From the NCBI GenBank assembly GCA_030146725.1, contig JASLBJ010000162.1, forward strand, positions 1 to 7,809: DNA of 7,809 bases. Reading direction: 5' to 3'. Every line of letters begins with the position of its first letter. The stretch's first letter is position 1. The notes below the pieces were generated by a model. It was not told the DNA's origin. It saw only the letters and a list, made by a program, of their open reading frames with translations, and did no database searches. Shown one piece after another: positions 1 to 7,809 of the stretch. Source of the DNA: Sphingomicrobium sp. (GTDB lineage: Bacteria; Pseudomonadota; Alphaproteobacteria; Sphingomonadales; Sphingomonadaceae). The position numbers and the translations under genes were made by a program.

Positions 1-435
1 ACGATCGCGAAGCGTACCACGGGGACCGTCGAGCGCACGACCCTCTACAATCTGCTCGGCGCGGCTAGCGACGACGCCCTGGCCCGCCGTGCGCTCGACC
101 TTGCCATAAGCGCGGAGCCCGGCGCCACGGTCAGCGCAAGCATGATCAGCGCCGTCGCCGCGCACAAGCCCGACCTTGCGCTCGACTTCGTCATTGCCAA
201 CCTGGCGAAAGTCACGCCACTCATCGACCGTTCGGCGGCATCGCGCTACGTCGCGGGGCTGGGGACCGGCAGCGGCGACCCGGCAGCAATCAACAAGCTC
301 AACGCCTATGCCGCCGCGAACCTCGCCGCCGGTGACCGCAAGCCGATCGAGCGCTCCGTCGCCCGGATCCGCTGGACCGCCGAGAACCGTCCGCGCATCC
401 GCAGCGAAACCGCAGCCTGGGTGAGCACGCTGTGA
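1..435 (+). CDS. M1-family metallo-aminopeptidase, C-terminal fragment
   Basis: This reading frame is open from the first base and ends at TGA 433-435, giving about 144 residues of a protein that starts outside the window. Ala/Leu/Arg-rich helices, with segments such as [18 protein letters not shown] and a tail [16 protein letters not shown], fit the helical-repeat C-terminal domain (ERAP1-C-like) of puromycin-sensitive or alanyl aminopeptidases of clan MA, family M1. In this family, enzymes with HExxH and GAMEN motifs remove N-terminal residues from peptides. Those motifs lie in the missing upstream part and cannot be checked here. The ATG at 142 is an internal Met, because the frame is open and similar to the family before it. 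The stop overlaps the GTG start of the next gene, which suggests translational coupling. The family call is fairly safe from the tail alone; the exact substrate and gene name are not. Confidence 0.8.
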   Translation, partial: TIAKRTTGTVERTTLYNLLGAASDDALARRALDLAISAEPGATVSASMISAVAAHKPDLALDFVIANLAKVTPLIDRSAASRYVAGLGTGSGDPAAINKLNAYAAANLAAGDRKPIERSVARIRWTAENRPRIRSETAAWVSTL

Positions 436-761
436 GCGCCGCACCCGACCAGCCGCGCGACGAGCGCCTCGCCCGGGTGATCGCCGATCCCGCCTACCAG
501 ACCCTGGTCCGCGAGCGCTCGCGCTTCACCTGGACGCTGACCGGGATCATGCTGGTGATCTTCTTCGGCTACATCCTGCTGATCGCCTTTCGCCCCGACC
601 TGCTCGCGCGTCGGATCGGCGATGGCGCGACGACGCTCGGCATCCCGCTCGGAATCGGCGTGATCCTCGCCGGCATCGTGCTGACCGCCGTCTACGTGAT
701 CCACGCCAACCGCCGCTTCGATCCGCTGATCGCAAAAATCATCGAGGAGCACGGCCGGTGA
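432..761 (+). CDS. DUF485 family inner-membrane protein (YjcH-like), partner of ActP
   Basis: A 109-residue protein starting at GTG 432-434, which overlaps the TGA of the upstream aminopeptidase. The N-terminus is soluble and charged, with a [16 protein letters not shown] block typical of DUF485 (the YjcH family). Two hydrophobic helices follow, at about residues 36-55 ([16 protein letters not shown]) and about 72-95 ([20 protein letters not shown]), with a short charged loop between them. The C-terminus ends in a charged cytoplasmic-looking stretch ([14 protein letters not shown]). Length and topology fit the family, which averages about 100 residues. In many proteobacteria a DUF485 gene sits directly upstream of actP, as here, and it is thought to be an accessory subunit of the acetate permease, though its biochemical role is not settled. 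The TGA at 759-761 overlaps the GTG start of actP. The ribosome binding site is weak, consistent with reinitiation after the upstream stop. Confidence 0.9.
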   Translation: MSAAPDQPRDERLARVIADPAYQTLVRERSRFTWTLTGIMLVIFFGYILLIAFRPDLLARRIGDGATTLGIPLGIGVILAGIVLTAVYVIHANRRFDPLIAKIIEEHGR

Positions 762-2473
762 GCGCCGCCTCCTACCGCCTGCGCATCGCCGTCCTGCTGA
801 TTGCGATCGGCCTGCCCGCCGTGGCGCTCGCCGATGCCCTGACCGGCCAGGCCGCGCAGCAACAGACCAATTGGGCGGCGATCATGGTGTTCGCGGCGTT
901 CGTCGTCCTGACGCTCGGGATCACCCGCTGGGCCGCCGGCAGGACTCACACCACCTCCGACTTCTACGCGGCCGGCGGCGGCATCACCGGGTTCCAGAAC
1001 GGCCTTGCGATCGCCGGCGACTACATGTCCGCCGCCTCGTTCCTCGGCATCTCGGCGCAGATTTTCGCCGACGGCTACGACGGGCTGATCTACTCGACCG
1101 GCTTCCTCGTCGGCTGGCCGATCATCCTGTTCCTGCTCGCCGAGCGCTTCCGCAATCTTGGCCGCTACACCTTCGCCGACGTCGCCTCGTTCCGCTTTGC
1201 CCAGACCCCGGTGCGGATGTTCGCAGCCTTCAGCACGCTTGCCGTCGTCCTGTTCTACCTGATCGCGCAGATGGTCGGCGCGGGCCAGCTGATCAAGCTG
1301 CTGTTCGGCCTGCCCTACGGCTTCGCGGTGGCAATCGTCGGCGCGCTGATGACGCTCTACGTGATCTTCGGCGGGATGATCGCGACCACCTGGGTCCAGA
1401 TCATCAAGGCAGTGCTGCTGCTCGGCTGCGCGACGGTCATGGCCTTCGCGGTGCTCGCCAGCTTCAACTTCTCGCCCGACGCGCTGTTCGCCCGCGCGAT
1501 CGAGGTCAAGACCTCGCTCGCGTCCGCCGGCGGCGCCGCTCCAGGCGAAGCAGCCGCGCGCGGCACGTCGATCATGGCCCCCGGCAACTTCATCAGGGAC
1601 CCGATCTCGGCGATCAGCTTCGGCATGGCGCTGATGTTCGGCACCGCCGGCTTGCCCCACATCCTGATGCGCTTCATTACCGTCCCCAATGCGCAGGAAG
1701 CCCGCAAGTCGGTGCTGTGGGCGACCGGTTGGATCGGCTATTTCTACCTGCTGACTTTCATCATCGGCTTCGGCGCGATCGTCATGGTCGCGACCGACCC
1801 GACCTACCTCGACGAGAGCGGAGCGCTGCGCGGCGGCGGCAACATGGCCGCGATCCATCTGTCGACGGCGATCGGCGGCAATCTGTTCCTCGGCTTCGTC
1901 TCGGCGGTCGCGTTCGCGACCATCCTCGCGGTCGTCGCCGGGCTGACGCTCGCCGGAGCCTCGGCGGTCAGCCACGACATCTACGCCTCGGTCATCCGCA
2001 AGGGCCAGGCGACCTCCGACGAGGAACTGCGCGTCTCCCGCCGCACCGTGCTCGGCCTCGCGGTGGTCGCCATCCTGCTCGGCATCCTGTTCGAAAAACA
2101 GAATGTCGCGTTCATGGTCAGCCTCGCCTTCTCGCTTGCAGCATCGGGCAACTTCCCGGTCCTGCTGCTCTCGGTGCTGTGGAGCGGCTGCACGACGCGC
2201 GGCGTGGTGTGGGGCGGGACCATCGGCGTCGTCACCGCGCTGGTGCTGACGATCCTCTCGCCGACCGTGTGGGTGACGGTGTTCGGCAATGCCGCGCCGA
2301 TCTTCCCCTACAGCTCGCCGACGATCTTCTCGATGCCGCTCGCCTTTTTCATCATCTGGATCGTCTCGAAGCTCGACCACAGCGGCCGTGCCGCGGTCGA
2401 CCGCGCCGGCTTCGCCGACCAGCGCGTCCGCTCGGAGACGGGAATCGGCGCCGGCGCAGCTGCGGAGCACTAG
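758..2473 (+). CDS. actP: cation/acetate symporter ActP (sodium:solute symporter family)
   Basis: A 571-residue polytopic inner-membrane permease of the SSS family. In E. coli, ActP takes up acetate and other short carboxylates with a cation. The start is GTG 758-760, overlapping the stop of the DUF485 gene, with GAGGAG at 744-749 as Shine-Dalgarno. Residues 1-25 form a signal-like hydrophobic segment ending ALADALTG, as in E. coli ActP. Family landmarks follow: [20 protein letters not shown] around residues 71-90, [51 protein letters not shown] near 295, [20 protein letters not shown], and a C-terminal RSETGIG resembling the RSQTGFG of E. coli. About 13 membrane spans are expected. It is slightly longer than E. 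coli ActP (549 residues), partly because of an Ala/Gly-rich loop at about residues 255-270 ([15 protein letters not shown]). No clear terminator separates it from the rplJ promoter. Confidence 0.96.
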   Translation: MSAASYRLRIAVLLIAIGLPAVALADALTGQAAQQQTNWAAIMVFAAFVVLTLGITRWAAGRTHTTSDFYAAGGGITGFQNGLAIAGDYMSAASFLGISAQIFADGYDGLIYSTGFLVGWPIILFLLAERFRNLGRYTFADVASFRFAQTPVRMFAAFSTLAVVLFYLIAQMVGAGQLIKLLFGLPYGFAVAIVGALMTLYVIFGGMIATTWVQIIKAVLLLGCATVMAFAVLASFNFSPDALFARAIEVKTSLASAGGAAPGEAAARGTSIMAPGNFIRDPISAISFGMALMFGTAGLPHILMRFITVPNAQEARKSVLWATGWIGYFYLLTFIIGFGAIVMVATDPTYLDESGALRGGGNMAAIHLSTAIGGNLFLGFVSAVAFATILAVVAGLTLAGASAVSHDIYASVIRKGQATSDEELRVSRRTVLGLAVVAILLGILFEKQNVAFMVSLAFSLAASGNFPVLLLSVLWSGCTTRGVVWGGTIGVVTALVLTILSPTVWVTVFGNAAPIFPYSSPTIFSMPLAFFIIWIVSKLDHSGRAAVDRAGFADQRVRSETGIGAGAAAEH

Positions 2474-2484
2474 ATCGCAAGCAC

Positions 2485-2512
2485 TTGAACCCCCGCCCGG
2501 TTTTGCTATAGG
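2485..2512 (+). promoter_or_regulatory. promoter of rplJ-rplL (housekeeping sigma type)
   Basis: TTGAAC at 2485-2490 and TATAGG at 2507-2512 (inside GCTATAGG) are separated by 16 bases. This resembles the alphaproteobacterial housekeeping consensus, TTGAC-type followed by GCTA-type, and the -35 differs from TTGACA at its last two positions. It begins 12 bases after the actP stop and points at rplJ, giving a leader of roughly 225-230 bases. The call rests on motif match and position; the start site is not known. Confidence 0.65.
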
Positions 2513-2519
2513 CGCCGCT

Positions 2520-2745
2520 TCGCTCACGGCTTCGGCCGCGGGCACCGTCCGAGACAGCTGCCGAGGGTCTCCCTCTTAATCGCAGCCGAGACGGGGACAG
2601 GTTTCAGGCAGGGCATCACTCTGCCGTGCGTTGCATCGCAGCGCCCACGATTCCAAACCCCACGGACGTTCGAACCCGATGGCTTGCGCCGTCGGGATGT
2701 TTGAACCTCGGTCAGGGCCATCCTGATCGAAAACATGGAGTTGGC
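2520..2745 (+). promoter_or_regulatory. structured 5' leader of rplJ, candidate L10 autoregulatory leader
   Basis: This non-coding stretch between promoter and rplJ contains several hairpins. There is a 4-bp stem with a stable C(UUCG)G loop at 2527-2538. GAGGG/CCCTC pair at 2563-2575, and GGCAG/CTGCC pair at 2607-2625. The strongest is a long element at 2668-2706: an outer 7-bp helix (2668-2674 with 2700-2706), a 3-base bulge ATG at 2697-2699, and an inner 9-bp helix (2675-2683 with 2688-2696, including one G-U pair) closed by TTGC. In many bacteria the L10-L7/L12 complex binds a bulged helix in this mRNA leader and represses its own translation. Position, length and bulged stem fit that mechanism, but I matched no specific consensus, so the L10-binding role is inferred. 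Confidence 0.55.
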
Positions 2746-3261
2746 ATGGATCGTTCGCAGAAAGCCGATCTGGTCGACGAGCTTAAGGCGGTTTTCACCG
2801 AGACCAGCGTGGTGGTCGTCACCCGCAATCTCGGACTGAGCGTGGCGCAGTCCACCGATCTCAGGTTGAAGATGCGCGATGCCGGCGCCCAATTTAAGGT
2901 TGCGAAGAACCGGCTTGCATTGATCGCTCTCGAGGGAACACGCTACGGAGCGATCGGCGACATGCTGACCGGCCCGACCGCGCTTGCGACTTCGACCGAT
3001 CCGGTCGCCGCGGCCAAGGTCGCGGTCGATTTCGCGAAGACCAACGATCGTCTCGAGATCGTCGGCGGAGCGATGGGCGACACGCTGCTCGACGTGAACG
3101 GAATCAGGGCTCTGGCCGCACTTCCGTCGCTCGATCAGCTTCGTGCGACAATCGTCGGGCTCGTCCAGGCACCCGCGAGCAAGATCGCCCGCACGGTCGC
3201 CGAGCCAGGTGCACAGCTGGCCCGCGTCTTCCAGGCATATGCCGACAAGGAAGCCGCATAG
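2746..3261 (+). CDS. rplJ: 50S ribosomal protein L10
   Basis: A 171-residue protein, normal length for L10, which anchors L7/L12 dimers to 23S rRNA at the base of the ribosomal stalk. The start is ATG 2746 with GGAG at 2737-2740 as ribosome binding site. It begins MDRSQKADLVDEL, the usual alphaproteobacterial L10 N-terminus. The frame is open further upstream to 2626, but that part is the untranslated leader and has no family similarity. The N-terminal RNA-binding domain includes the VTRNLGLSVAQ and FKVAKNRLALIAL blocks (K-N-R is the conserved RNA-contacting segment) and GPTALATS. The C-terminal helix, from about residue 140 (ASKIARTVAEPGAQLARVFQ), is the platform for L7/L12 dimers. It is followed after 58 bases by rplL on the same transcript. 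Excess L10-L7/L12 would be expected to repress translation through the leader. Confidence 0.97.
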   Translation: MDRSQKADLVDELKAVFTETSVVVVTRNLGLSVAQSTDLRLKMRDAGAQFKVAKNRLALIALEGTRYGAIGDMLTGPTALATSTDPVAAAKVAVDFAKTNDRLEIVGGAMGDTLLDVNGIRALAALPSLDQLRATIVGLVQAPASKIARTVAEPGAQLARVFQAYADKEAA

Positions 3262-3319
3262 TTTTTCGTTTTCCACCCACCGCACACCAATGGGGCACTG
3301 CCCCGCACAGGAGTAGATA

Positions 3320-3691
3320 ATGGCTGACATCAATGGGCTGGTTGACCAGCTTTCCGCGCTGACCGTCCTCGAAGCCGCCGAGCTCGCCAAGGCTCTCGAA
3401 GAGAAGTGGGGCGTTTCGGCCGCCGCTGCCGTTGCCGCCGCTCCGGCGGCCGCGGCTGCCGGCCCGGTCGAGGAAGAGAAGACCGAATTCGACGTCATCC
3501 TGACCGGCGACGGCGGCAAGAAGATCAACGTCATCAAGGAAGTTCGCGCGATCACCCAGCTGGGTCTCGGCGAAGCCAAGGCGCTGGTCGAAGGCGCGCC
3601 CAAGCCGATCAAGGAAGGCGTCAACAAGGAAGAGGCCGAGAAGATCAAGGCCCAGATCGAGGCCGCCGGCGGAACCGTCGAGCTCAAATAA
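3320..3691 (+). CDS. rplL: 50S ribosomal protein L7/L12
   Basis: A 123-residue acidic stalk protein that recruits and stimulates translational GTPases (EF-Tu, EF-G, IF2, RF3). The start is ATG 3320 with AGGAG at 3309-3313, six bases before the start. The N-terminal dimerisation and L10-binding domain covers about residues 1-34 ([20 protein letters not shown]). An Ala/Pro/Gly hinge covers about 35-52 ([16 protein letters not shown]). The globular C-terminal domain follows, with [28 protein letters not shown] and a final GGTVELK, all family hallmarks. Third positions in the conserved codons are mostly C or G, as expected of a highly expressed gene. It is the last gene before the terminator at 3718-3750. 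The length matches the family norm of 120-126 residues. Confidence 0.98.
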   Translation: MADINGLVDQLSALTVLEAAELAKALEEKWGVSAAAAVAAAPAAAAAGPVEEEKTEFDVILTGDGGKKINVIKEVRAITQLGLGEAKALVEGAPKPIKEGVNKEEAEKIKAQIEAAGGTVELK

Positions 3692-3717
3692 GCTCGCTCG
3701 CGCAAACTTCGAAGATC

Positions 3718-3750
3718 AAGGGCGGCCTCGCGAGGGGCCGCCCTTTTTCT
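3718..3750 (+). terminator. intrinsic terminator after rplL
   Basis: An 8-bp perfect G/C stem pairs 3720-3727 (GGGCGGCC) with 3736-3743 (GGCCGCCC). Two A-T pairs can extend it at the base, and the 8-base intervening segment can close further. It is followed directly by a T run at 3744-3748 and then CT. It lies 27 bases after the rplL stop and should end most rplJL transcription. On the minus strand the stem is followed only by TTGATC, so it would be a weaker stop for the opposing lipoprotein gene. Confidence 0.88.
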
Positions 3751-3768
3751 TGGCCGCCCCTTTTCCTG

Positions 3769-4137
3769 TCAGTGACCCGCGTGCTCGTTGGTCGACGGCT
3801 CGGCCGCGTTGGTGGCCGCTGCTGGCGGCGTGGCGACCTTGTCCGGCGGCTGGGTCCCGTCCTTGCGGTTCGGGCTTCCGGGCAGGTTGGGACGCGCCTG
3901 GACCGTTCCTGACGGCGGCCCCGCAGCCGGAGCGGCACCGGAGGCGTTGGCGGCAGCCGCCTGCCCCGCCGCCTCGAGCGCCTGTTGCGGGTCGACCCCA
4001 GCTTCGGCGGCATCGTTGAGCACTGCGGCAGCGGCGGGGTCGGACTGCGCGGCAGCATCCTGCAGGTTCTCCTCCTGCGACTGGCCACCGCAGGCGGTGA
4101 GCAGGGCGATAAGGGCAAGTGGCAAAAGGCGGGACAT
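3769..4137 (-). CDS. small predicted lipoprotein of unknown function
   Basis: A 122-residue protein read on the minus strand. I place the start at the ATG whose complement is 4135-4137, because it is preceded by AGGA in minus-strand ACAGGATCGCCTATG and begins a classic lipoprotein signal: MSR, a hydrophobic core LLPLALIALL, and lipobox LTAC, with Cys16 as the predicted lipidated residue. Gly follows Cys, so it is likely to go to the outer membrane. The mature part is Ala-, Pro- and Gln-rich, with one more helical segment (SDPAAAAVLNDAAEAGVDPQ), then a disordered-looking Pro/Asn/Gly tail ending EHAGH. I recognise no domain. An in-frame ATG 13 codons upstream (4174-4176) would add a TGQK repeat before the signal and has no ribosome binding site, so I reject it. 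The gene opposes rplL and rpoB and separates them. The signal and lipobox argue it is real. Confidence 0.72.
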   Translation of the reverse strand: MSRLLPLALIALLTACGGQSQEENLQDAAAQSDPAAAAVLNDAAEAGVDPQQALEAAGQAAAANASGAAPAAGPPSGTVQARPNLPGSPNRKDGTQPPDKVATPPAAATNAAEPSTNEHAGH

Positions 4138-4144
4138 AGGCGAT

Positions 4145-4180
4145 CCTGTTTTCTGGCCTGTTTTCTGGCCTGTCATCTGG
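4145..4180. repeat. three tandem copies of a 12-bp repeat upstream of the lipoprotein gene
   Basis: The unit CCTGTTTTCTGG occurs at 4145-4156 and 4157-4168 exactly. A third copy at 4169-4180 differs at two bases (CCTGTCATCTGG). The array lies 7 bases upstream of the chosen lipoprotein start, in its untranslated leader and next to its ribosome binding site. Because the unit is 12 bases, copy changes would keep frame with the in-frame ATG at 4174-4176. Seen directly in the sequence. Confidence 0.9.
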
Positions 4181-4244
4181 CAAGCCGCACTCCAACCGCC
4201 TGCAGCGCCAATTGGTTGCCTTGCATGCGGCCTCGTGTCGATTA

Positions 4245-4276
4245 CCCCTTCACAGCAGCGAAAATAGGATTATATC
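4245..4276 (+). promoter_or_regulatory. AT-rich island with candidate promoters for rpoB (plus) and the lipoprotein gene (minus)
   Basis: Bases 4241-4300 are about 42% GC, clearly below the surrounding DNA. On the plus strand, TTCACA (4249-4254) and TATATC (4271-4276) are 16 bases apart, a reasonable but imperfect promoter that would give rpoB a leader of about 240 bases. On the minus strand a perfect TATAAT lies at 4274-4269, without a convincing -35 at normal spacing. The rplL terminator and the opposing lipoprotein gene make a separate rpoB promoter somewhere in 4138-4525 likely. Which boxes are used is a guess. Confidence 0.35.
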
Positions 4277-4353
4277 CGCTGTTATCCAACAAATAGACGG
4301 CCTCGCCGCACGATCACGTGCGTCCGGGGCTTTTCCTGCCTTTCCCGGGACAG

Positions 4354-4375
4354 GGTCCGAAATCGCGCACGGACC
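4354..4375 (+). other. hairpin in the probable rpoB leader
   Basis: GGTCCG (4354-4359) pairs perfectly with CGGACC (4370-4375) around a 10-base loop. There is no T run after it, so it is not an intrinsic terminator. It could be a leader structure of the rpoB mRNA, but short G/C stems occur by chance in DNA this rich in G and C. Confidence 0.3.
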
Positions 4376-4425
4376 ATACGCATTGGGGAGGATCAGCCAG
4401 GAAGCAGCGCTCCATCATCGTAAGT

Positions 4426-4504
4426 CCCGGCCATGGCCGGGGTCCACCCGGGCACCGCCACGAGCAGCGCCCGGGGTCCACCCGGGCACCGCCACGAGCG
4501 GCGT
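4426..4504. repeat. REP-like palindrome plus 34-bp tandem duplication before rpoB
   Basis: A perfect 16-bp palindrome, CCCGGCCATGGCCGGG, spans 4426-4441. Overlapping it, a 34-bp unit occurs twice in tandem at 4437-4470 and 4471-4504, with the first 29 bases identical and 32 of 34 matching overall. The unit itself contains CCCGGG. Together with the preceding CATCGTAAGTCCCGG, the pattern resembles short dispersed intergenic repeats known in alphaproteobacterial genomes, but I cannot confirm other copies. It ends 11 bases before the rpoB ribosome binding site (AGGGA, 4516-4520), so it would be transcribed into the rpoB leader and could fold there. Confidence 0.75.
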
Positions 4505-4525
4505 CCGGCCAGCGCAGGGAACATC

Positions 4526-7809
<3,284 letters not shown>

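Larger units (their letters stand above)
4138..4525. other. 388-base intergenic region between lipoprotein gene and rpoB
   Basis: I see no convincing protein-coding gene here. Open frames exist on both strands but show no family similarity, and their starts lack ribosome binding sites. The region holds the 12-bp repeats (4145-4180), the AT-rich promoter-like island (4241-4300), the hairpin at 4354-4375, the palindrome and 34-bp duplication (4426-4504), and the rpoB ribosome binding site (4516-4520). No tRNA-like cloverleaf was recognised. Confidence 0.6.

Noticed and set aside
692..2545. Long minus-strand open frame (617 codons) opposite actP
   Set aside because: It is a shadow of actP. The translation is dominated by Arg, Asp, Gln, His and Gly with no domain, while the plus strand encodes a well-conserved permease.
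2626..2745. N-terminal extension of L10
   Set aside because: The frame is open upstream of ATG 2746, but the translated part has no L10 similarity. It covers the structured leader, and GGAG plus the family N-terminus support 2746.
4174..4176. Upstream ATG for the lipoprotein gene
   Set aside because: There is no ribosome binding site, and it would place charged repeats before the signal peptide. The ATG at 4135-4137 has AGGA and begins a normal lipoprotein signal.
4437..4504. CRISPR-like repeats
   Set aside because: There are only two copies in direct tandem with no spacer of normal length and no cas genes. It is a local duplication.

Overview
The window looks like a chromosomal piece of a high-GC alphaproteobacterium, most probably of the order Sphingomonadales. 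The evidence is the RpoB sequence around the rifampicin pocket and catalytic loop, the acetate permease (ActP) and M1 aminopeptidase tails, strong G/C preference at third codon positions, and a promoter before rplJ of the alphaproteobacterial housekeeping type (TTGAAC, then GCTATA). The genus cannot be fixed from the sequence alone. This assignment rests on remembered family sequences, not on a database search.

Layout. (1) 1-2473, plus strand: the C-terminal end of an M1-family aminopeptidase, a small DUF485 membrane protein, and the acetate/cation symporter ActP. Both junctions are stop/start overlaps of the GTGA type, so the three genes form a tightly coupled transcription unit. (2) 2474-2745: a promoter starting 12 bases after the actP stop, followed by a structured leader of about 230 bases that fits an L10-autoregulated mRNA leader. 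(3) 2746-3691: rplJ (L10) and rplL (L7/L12), which build the ribosomal stalk, closed by a strong intrinsic terminator at 3718-3750. (4) 3769-4137, minus strand: a small Ala/Pro-rich predicted lipoprotein of unknown function. (5) 4138-4525: a 388-base intergenic region with three copies of a 12-bp repeat, an AT-rich island with promoter-like boxes on both strands, a hairpin, a 16-bp palindrome and a 34-bp tandem duplication. (6) 4526 to the window end, plus strand: rpoB, the RNA polymerase beta subunit, cut off by the window edge after about 1,094 codons.

How the parts work together. The rplJ-rplL-rpoB order is the widely conserved ribosome/RNA polymerase cluster. Two things are altered here. 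The rplK-rplA genes that often precede rplJ are replaced by an acetate-uptake operon. The usual rplL-to-rpoB read-through is interrupted by a terminator and an opposing lipoprotein gene, so rpoB probably has its own promoter.

The most unusual coding feature is an apparent in-frame insertion of about 70 residues in the beta lobe of RpoB (about residues 230-299, bases 5213-5422). It lies between two blocks that are nearly adjacent in the RpoB sequences I remember. I saw no CRISPR array, transposase, tRNA, rRNA, phage gene or defence system. Apart from the RpoB insertion and the rplL-rpoB intergenic region, this is core housekeeping DNA.
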